A model generated the notes under the pieces. That model ran no database searches and had not been told where the DNA came from. It worked only from the letters and a program-made list of their open reading frames with translations. A stretch of 64,000 nucleotides of DNA, taken from positions 4,302,001 through 4,366,000 of the forward strand of contig PUDQ02000001.1 of the NCBI GenBank assembly GCA_002964805.2, written 5' to 3'. Positions 58,882 to 64,000 of the stretch are shown here, piece by piece. The DNA is from Trametes villosa (taxonomy: Eukaryota; Basidiomycota; Agaricomycetes; Polyporales; Polyporaceae). Made by a program: the position numbers and the translations under genes. Each line of letters starts with the position of its first letter. Within the stretch, counting starts at the first letter, position 1.

Positions 58882-60266
58882 TCCCGACATCCCGCCCGTC
58901 TTCGCGCACCGCCCGGCGCGTTCACGGGCGACGATCCTCCGGCATATCCGTATTTAAAGAGCATGAGCGGTTTTGGCGACCGCTCGGGCAAGGCTGGTCT
59001 GCTTCGCCCACTGTTTTGTTCGGGACGCCTTCGACACCTTTGGCGTCTCGCTTGTTCATCGTCACCGACGCCGCACTTCGCGTCGACACCGCAAGGACAC
59101 GCTCCTCACCTGCCAACCTCTGGCGAAGCTCGCTCCTTGTGCTTTCCCCGGAGACCGATCACGCTTTCAACGCTGCGACGATGGTCTCCTCTCCTCTGTG
59201 CACCCGAGAGGGACGTCGACCTCCTTCGCCAACCTGTAAGAGAGGCTCGACGCTCGTTCATTGTTCACCTCACTGCCTGGTAAGTACAAATATATCTACC
59301 ACTCTCGTTCTCACCGCTGACACTCTTCCTAACAGACCCTCCTCCCGCATTGTATGCCCGCGAACATGCAATGCTGAGGGAGTGTTCAGGCCTCGTTCGT
59401 CCCTCTCGGCGTGCCAAGATCACCGAGAGACACGTCGGCCTCCCTCGACATTCTCAACTTGTCCGGGCGGCCCGACTTCCGTTCATAGTTCATCCTCTGG
59501 GACATCAGGTTCGTGCTACTCCGTGGCTCCTCGGAGCCCCATCGCCTTACATCTTATATCCTAGATCGTTTGCGGGAGTTGCATGTATGCGGCATGCAAC
59601 TTCGCACTGAACGACCGTGCCCTGTCGTCCCTCCAGGCGCACCCAGCTCGCTCGGACGAACACTCTGTTCATCCCGCATCTGGTGAGTACCTCGCGACTC
59701 TCGTTAGCCGCCAGCCTACTGACGCTCCGCTAGATCTACTCCGGGAACCTCGCGAATGCATGCGTGCAGTCTTCCGGCGTAGCTCGATGCCCGGGCGCAA
59801 CGTCTTCCATGCACGGAAACGTCGCGCCCGCCACCGCGCCACCCCAGGCCTCCTGGTGCCGCCCCTACTCTGGTGCCAACGACCACCCTGCCCACACACC
59901 GACTGGGCGCACGCTTTCGATCCTTTCTGCTCTCAACAACCGGCGGCGCTCCGATACCTACCGAACGACGCCGACCGGTTCACTCGCACCCGCCTCAAGC
60001 TCCACCACCCTCGGACTGGTTCCTAGGGTGCCTGTAGGATCCTGCACGCTCGTACGTCCCCCCTGCCATTCCTCTCTGAATTATGAACCGACCGCTCTCC
60101 GTGCAGATTGTGCTCATCCTTTGGATTGCGCTCCGATCGTCACGTTCATACCGACTCTTTCTCCGATTCGCGCACCATGCGGTGGAGGTGGCAGGCGTGC
60201 CATAGAGTCGAGGTGATTGTAGCGCTTTGCTTGTTCCTGTAGGCGCGTTGTTCTCGTAATAACAAC
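58882..60266 (+). ncRNA. NC5: spliced, hairpin-rich probable noncoding RNA unit
   Basis: H1 is weaker (58987-59008). H2 GGGACGCC/GGCGTCTC 59022-59049; H4 GCATTGTATG/CATGCAATGC 59347-59374; H5 59575-59603. H6 at 60152-60210 is 59 nt, and stem A is CGACTCT/AGAGTCG instead of CGACTCG/CGAGTCG, a compensated pair. H7 GTTGTT..AACAAC 60247-60266. The last intron, 60052-60106, is 55 nt. Exon 2 (59336-59508) is 173 nt. Confidence 0.58.
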
Positions 60267-60512
60267 ATTTTCTGTGCGATGTTTCATCCGAGCTGAGCGT
60301 TGGATTGGGACGTTCAAAGCCTCGACTTCCTCTGGTATTCTGCAAGGGGTCTATGATGGCGATTGACTATAACTACATCAGTGTACAAGGTATACAGCGT
60401 GATCTATGAGGATGAGCTTGATTCCGTAAGTTAAAGTAAGTGTTCTCTGGTCTGATAGTCGTTGGCATCAACAGCTTCACGCTGATAATGGGCAGAGGCT
60501 TACTTTTTCAAT

Positions 60513-61724
60513 TCACGAGTGGCTACGTCTCGTGTCGGATTTGCGCAGCGCGGCGTACGCGTCGAGAATCTTGCGGTGCTCCTCGCTTCCTTCTGCGAAC
60601 CCGGTGATCTCGGCGACGGTCTTGTCGATGCCCTGCTGCTCGATCTTCTTCTGCAGCTCGACGCTCTGCTTGTCGTCTGGCACTTCGTATAAGAACGCCG
60701 CAGCGATCCCCTTCACGAGGTTATCGATCGGGAGCCCATACTCGCGCGCCATATGCGCGGGCCCGAGCAGCCGGTCGCCCTTCTCTAGCTTGCGCAGCGG
60801 CTGGCGGCCAACGCGCACGATATCGTCCTTGAGCTTCGGGTTCGCGAAGCGGTCGAGCGTCTTCTCGACATACTGCTTGTACTCCTGCTCGTCGAACTTG
60901 TGCCGCTTGCGCAGCGCAGCGCCGCCCTCGTTCAGGAGCGCGTTCCGCACGGTGCCGCGGATGTCCGCGTCGCGGATCGCCTCGTCGATCGTCGCGTGGC
61001 CCTTGAGGAAGCCGAGGTAGGCGGTGATCGCGTGCCCGCAGTTGAGCGTGAAGAGCTTGCGCTCGATGTACGCCTGCAGGTCGCGCGTGAGGCGGATGCC
61101 CTTGAGGTGCACGTCGAGCGGCGTGCGGTGCAGCGCGCCCTCGTCGACGACCCACTCGTAGAAGCCCTCGACGCCGACGTCGAGCGCGGACTGCCCGTCC
61201 TTCGGGTCGAACGGGGGCACGATGCGGTCGACGGAGCAGTTCGCGAAGCCGACGTGCTCCTCGACCCACGCCTTGTCCGCGTCGTCCGGGAGCGCGGCGA
61301 AGACGTGCTTGCGGAGCGTCGACGTCTGGTTCACCATGTTCTCGCACGCGATGATGTTGAGCGGGCCCGCGCCGGCCTCGCGCCGCGCGTGGAGGCCCTG
61401 CGCGATCGTCTCCGCGATCTTCTCGAGGATGGCGGGCCCGACGGCGGTGGTGACGATGTCGACCGCGGGGTCGGCGAACTCGCGGAGGACGTCGTCGGAG
61501 GTGGAGACAACCCCCGAGACGTCGGAGATGGTCTCGTGTTGCTCCTCTTCTTCGTCAAGTACGAGGACTTCGTACGAGTCCTGGTTGTTGAGCTTTTCGA
61601 TGACCTCCTTGTTCACGTCCGCGAAGACGACGTGATAGCCGGAGTTGACGAGGAGGGGCCCGATGAAGCCGCGGCCGATGTTGCCGGCGCCGAAGTGGAT
61701 CGCTTTCCGTTCTGAATGCGACAT
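60513..61724 (-). CDS. Mannitol-1-phosphate 5-dehydrogenase
   Basis: A single exon of 403 aa starting at the ATG at 61724 (MSHSERK). The Rossmann motif GAGNIGRGFIG is at residues 12-22, followed by NSGYHVVFADVNKEVIEKLN. GPLNIIACENMVNQTS and VDRIVPPF are conserved. The catalytic block is ERKLFTLNCGHAITAYLGFL, with the conserved Lys, Asn and His of the polyol-dehydrogenase family. The C-terminal helical domain includes VGRQPLRKLEKGDRLLGPA. It interconverts mannitol-1-phosphate and fructose-6-phosphate with NAD(H) in the cytosol, linking mannitol storage to glycolysis. It is the only complete long gene in the window without an intron. Confidence 0.95.
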   Translation of the reverse strand: MSHSERKAIHFGAGNIGRGFIGPLLVNSGYHVVFADVNKEVIEKLNNQDSYEVLVLDEEEEQHETISDVSGVVSTSDDVLREFADPAVDIVTTAVGPAILEKIAETIAQGLHARREAGAGPLNIIACENMVNQTSTLRKHVFAALPDDADKAWVEEHVGFANCSVDRIVPPFDPKDGQSALDVGVEGFYEWVVDEGALHRTPLDVHLKGIRLTRDLQAYIERKLFTLNCGHAITAYLGFLKGHATIDEAIRDADIRGTVRNALLNEGGAALRKRHKFDEQEYKQYVEKTLDRFANPKLKDDIVRVGRQPLRKLEKGDRLLGPAHMAREYGLPIDNLVKGIAAAFLYEVPDDKQSVELQKKIEQQGIDKTVAEITGFAEGSEEHRKILDAYAALRKSDTRRSHS

Positions 61725-64000
61725 GATGTGACTGCGCTGTTGCAATTCGTAGTCTAGACCTATTCACGCCGGTTGAGTACCGTTCGTGAGCCTTGTGATT
61801 GGTACAACTCAGTGCAAGACGCAAACAATGATGCTAACCTTTCCCCTAATAGCGCGTCCTACGGCCTGTGTGGGGATGTACGTGGTGAGATAGAGACGAA
61901 GGGAAGCATGGTGGGTGAGATATTATTATAAGGGCGCTGAGAGTGGCGTAATAGGTGCCTAACTGGCAGGACGCCCATGACATCACCCGGCCGTATACCT
62001 CCCCAGTTGGGATGGTGCTTATGAGATCCCCGAATCGTTGAAGCCGAGCTGATTCCATATGATGGCGACAAAGAGCACGTTTATCCTAGCATTGCATTCG
62101 AACAGCTAGGAGAAGTACTCTGGTAGCATTTCGGGGGTTCGGGTGGTCGTCGTGGTTTGAGCGAGAGTCCGATTGATATTAGGCGCTTGTGTGATCTCTT
62201 GTACTGTACGTCCCAGACGTTAGGCGAAGCGATAAGACCCTAGGGTAGGGTTCCAGCGGGCGCTTACTCTCAAAAAGGCAGGAGACGCACCATATATGGT
62301 AACTCACTTACCATATACGGAAGCGCCCGAGTGTCCGGGGACAGGGGACATCGCCTAACGTCTGGGACGTACAGTAGGCGCTGAGCGGACATGCGGTGAA
62401 GCGCTCAACTGCGCGGTACTCGACCGTTCGCACTCCCACCCTGACCACCACCGCGATCTTGAGCGAATACTCGTACCGTCTGAGGTCTATACCCTACACA
62501 CCTCTGGCAGTGCGTGGCTGGTTTTTACTTTGATCTATGGGAACGGGTCGACACTCTAGCCTGCGCTGACGCCAACACTGAGGCTGAAGAGCTGAACTGG
62601 TGCTGTCTGGTGACGTTCTTCATCTGGGACGCATCCTATGAGCCTCGGCCGCTCAGACACCAATGGTCTGTTACGTGAATGTGGCTCTTTTTGCAAACGA
62701 CAGGCGCAACACTTTGAACGTGTACGTTCTCGTACCTCGCCACTCTGCTGTGCACTCGGGGTACAGGGATTCGCTGCGCGCACTTGCGCAAGCTATTCTC
62801 CGGTGACCATCGGCTTCGCCTGCCGCTCAATCGACACGCTCCTGAGTTCCGACCTCACACCTTCCGTATAGGAGATAAGGCCTACGCATAGCCTCCTGCG
62901 GTTAGTGGCACCCGGCCCTGCAAACGGCGGAATGGAGGCTGCTCGTAGATATAACTGATGTCCGCGACGTCGACAGACACAGTGCTCATTAACCCACACT
63001 TAGCACTTGACGACCGCTCTGTGTCTATGAACGTCGCGCGCATCTCGTTTCTCTTCATGCCTTTGGCTGCCCTTTCCGGTGCCTCGTCATCGTCCGCCAA
63101 TGCCGCCACGGCGTGCGATGTCATCTGTCATCCAACGAGCTCTCGTCATGATGGGCAGCCACGGGTTCCTCGCGGCAACCAGCTGCTTGACCTGCGGGCT
63201 TCGGGATACAGGCATTCGGAATTCACCAATTTGACCGTCTGTGGCAACGATCCGGTTGAAGGATCTTTGAGAACAAGTTCATGTTGTTGTAAGCGGTCTC
63301 CAGCCTAATTCTTTGGTGGAATCTCTCAAGCCTCTTACAGCCTGCGAATCGTCCCTGGGCGGCATCTACGACCTCCATACCTTGTCGGCCAACGCAGATG
63401 CCATACCGGGTGTTGCGAACGACGAATCGTTCCTGGTCCTCCTGCCAAGCGTCGATACCCAGGTCTGCCACGCGCCACCCGCGATGCTGCCCGCCCTCTT
63501 GCCTCGCCGCAGCCATCCACCGCGCCCACCGTTCCCCGCTGTCATCTCCGCTTCGCTTGACGGCACGGGCAGCAGTTCGCAGCTCGTCGCCCTCCTGCGG
63601 TCATGCAGCCTGTGGGAGCTTGTCAGCCTGGCCTCTGCGGTGGCGTGGTTGGTCGTCTGCCTCATCGCGTAGCGCGCGAGTGGTCATGGGTGCCCTCGGG
63701 TCCAGGATCATGGCGCGGGCGTAGCACTCGCTCGCAGAATGTGGTCGCGCGCGGACGGAGATGAAGTTGGACGTAGCGAACGTGGTGATCCGTTTACTAC
63801 ACTACTACTAGCTGTAATGGTAGCTGCACGTTTCCCTGTATGAATACTGTATTGCGTCTCGGCCTTCTCTCCGCCCGAGTCTGTTTTCTTGCCGTCTTGC
63901 GCGTGGTGATCGGTGCGCAGCCAGCGTGTACGTCCACCTTGTGCCCGTCCAGCGTCCCCGTTGCTGAACGTGTCCTGCGCGCGGCATGCCCATGCGTCGC
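61725..64000. other. Region without recognised gene at the right edge
   Basis: Holds the dehydrogenase promoter (AT-rich TATTATTATAA near 61920) and an inverted-repeat element at 62202-62376. Frames at 62958-63308 and 63313-63672 (+), and antisense frames, have no domain I recognise. A gene crossing the right edge cannot be excluded. Confidence 0.4.
62202..62376. mobile_element. MITE with perfect 24-bp terminal inverted repeats and TA duplication
   Basis: CTGTACGTCCCAGACGTTAG plus GCGA at 62204-62227 is exactly mirrored at 62351-62374, flanked on both sides by TA. Inner arms CGGGCGCTT (about 62257) and AAGCGCCCG (62321) also pair. The 171-bp element encodes nothing. TA duplication suggests mobilisation by a Tc1/mariner-type transposase supplied elsewhere. 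Confidence 0.85.

Noticed and set aside
60900..61715. 271-codon frame antisense to the mannitol-1-phosphate dehydrogenase
   Set aside because: A shadow of the strongly supported dehydrogenase gene; its Val/Asp/Arg-rich composition mirrors third-position GC of the real frame.
62958..63672. Candidate small genes near the right edge
   Set aside because: Frames of about 116-119 codons on both strands without signal peptide, domain or convincing introns; the evidence does not separate them from chance.

Overview
The window looks like nuclear DNA of a filamentous basidiomycete (Agaricomycete, probably polypore-like). The sequence is GC-rich, and almost every recognisable gene is cut by many 45-70 nt GT-AG introns. 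The gene content is typical: a HET-domain protein, a small secreted expansin-like (loosenin-type) protein, Ser/Thr-rich Kre9/Knh1-like wall proteins, an SRF-type MADS factor and mannitol-1-phosphate dehydrogenase. I saw no tRNA, rRNA or CRISPR array. All exon models were built by hand; exon lengths were checked to sum to multiples of three.

Left part (1-36 kb): mostly ordinary single-copy genes. In order: HET protein (-, runs off the left edge), AAGAB/Irc6-like adaptin-binding protein (+), CmcJ-like non-heme iron oxygenase family protein (+), MADS-box regulator (-), a gene-poor 6.8 kb with a CTRAC-rich minisatellite and a MITE, a 14-exon SAM methyltransferase (-), Cdc37 (-), expansin-like protein (+), histidine-phosphatase (Pmu1-like, +), Red1/ZFC3H1-like zinc-finger protein (+), and three clustered Kre9/Knh1-like genes (-,-,+).

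Middle part (36.5-60.3 kb): an amplified locus I cannot assign to any described system. Five related genes (called U1-U5 here) encode an unrecognised, partly acidic protein family that shares an N-terminal exon junction. Each is followed by about 1.4 kb of conserved, non-protein-like sequence (NC1-NC5). This sequence keeps the same introns and the same series of hairpins in all five copies. Exon lengths differ by 1-4 nt, which argues against coding. Several stems carry compensatory base changes, best seen in a 58-59 nt three-way junction near the 3' end. U2-U4 are head-to-tail units of about 3.3 kb, each beginning with a perfect TGACGTCA (CRE/bZIP) site. U1 and U5 flank them with a second subtype of downstream sequence. 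Two tandemly duplicated MYND zinc-finger genes on the other strand sit between U4 and U5.

Right part (60.5-64 kb): an intronless mannitol-1-phosphate 5-dehydrogenase (-), then a region without recognised genes that contains a 171-bp element with perfect 24-bp terminal inverted repeats and TA target duplications.
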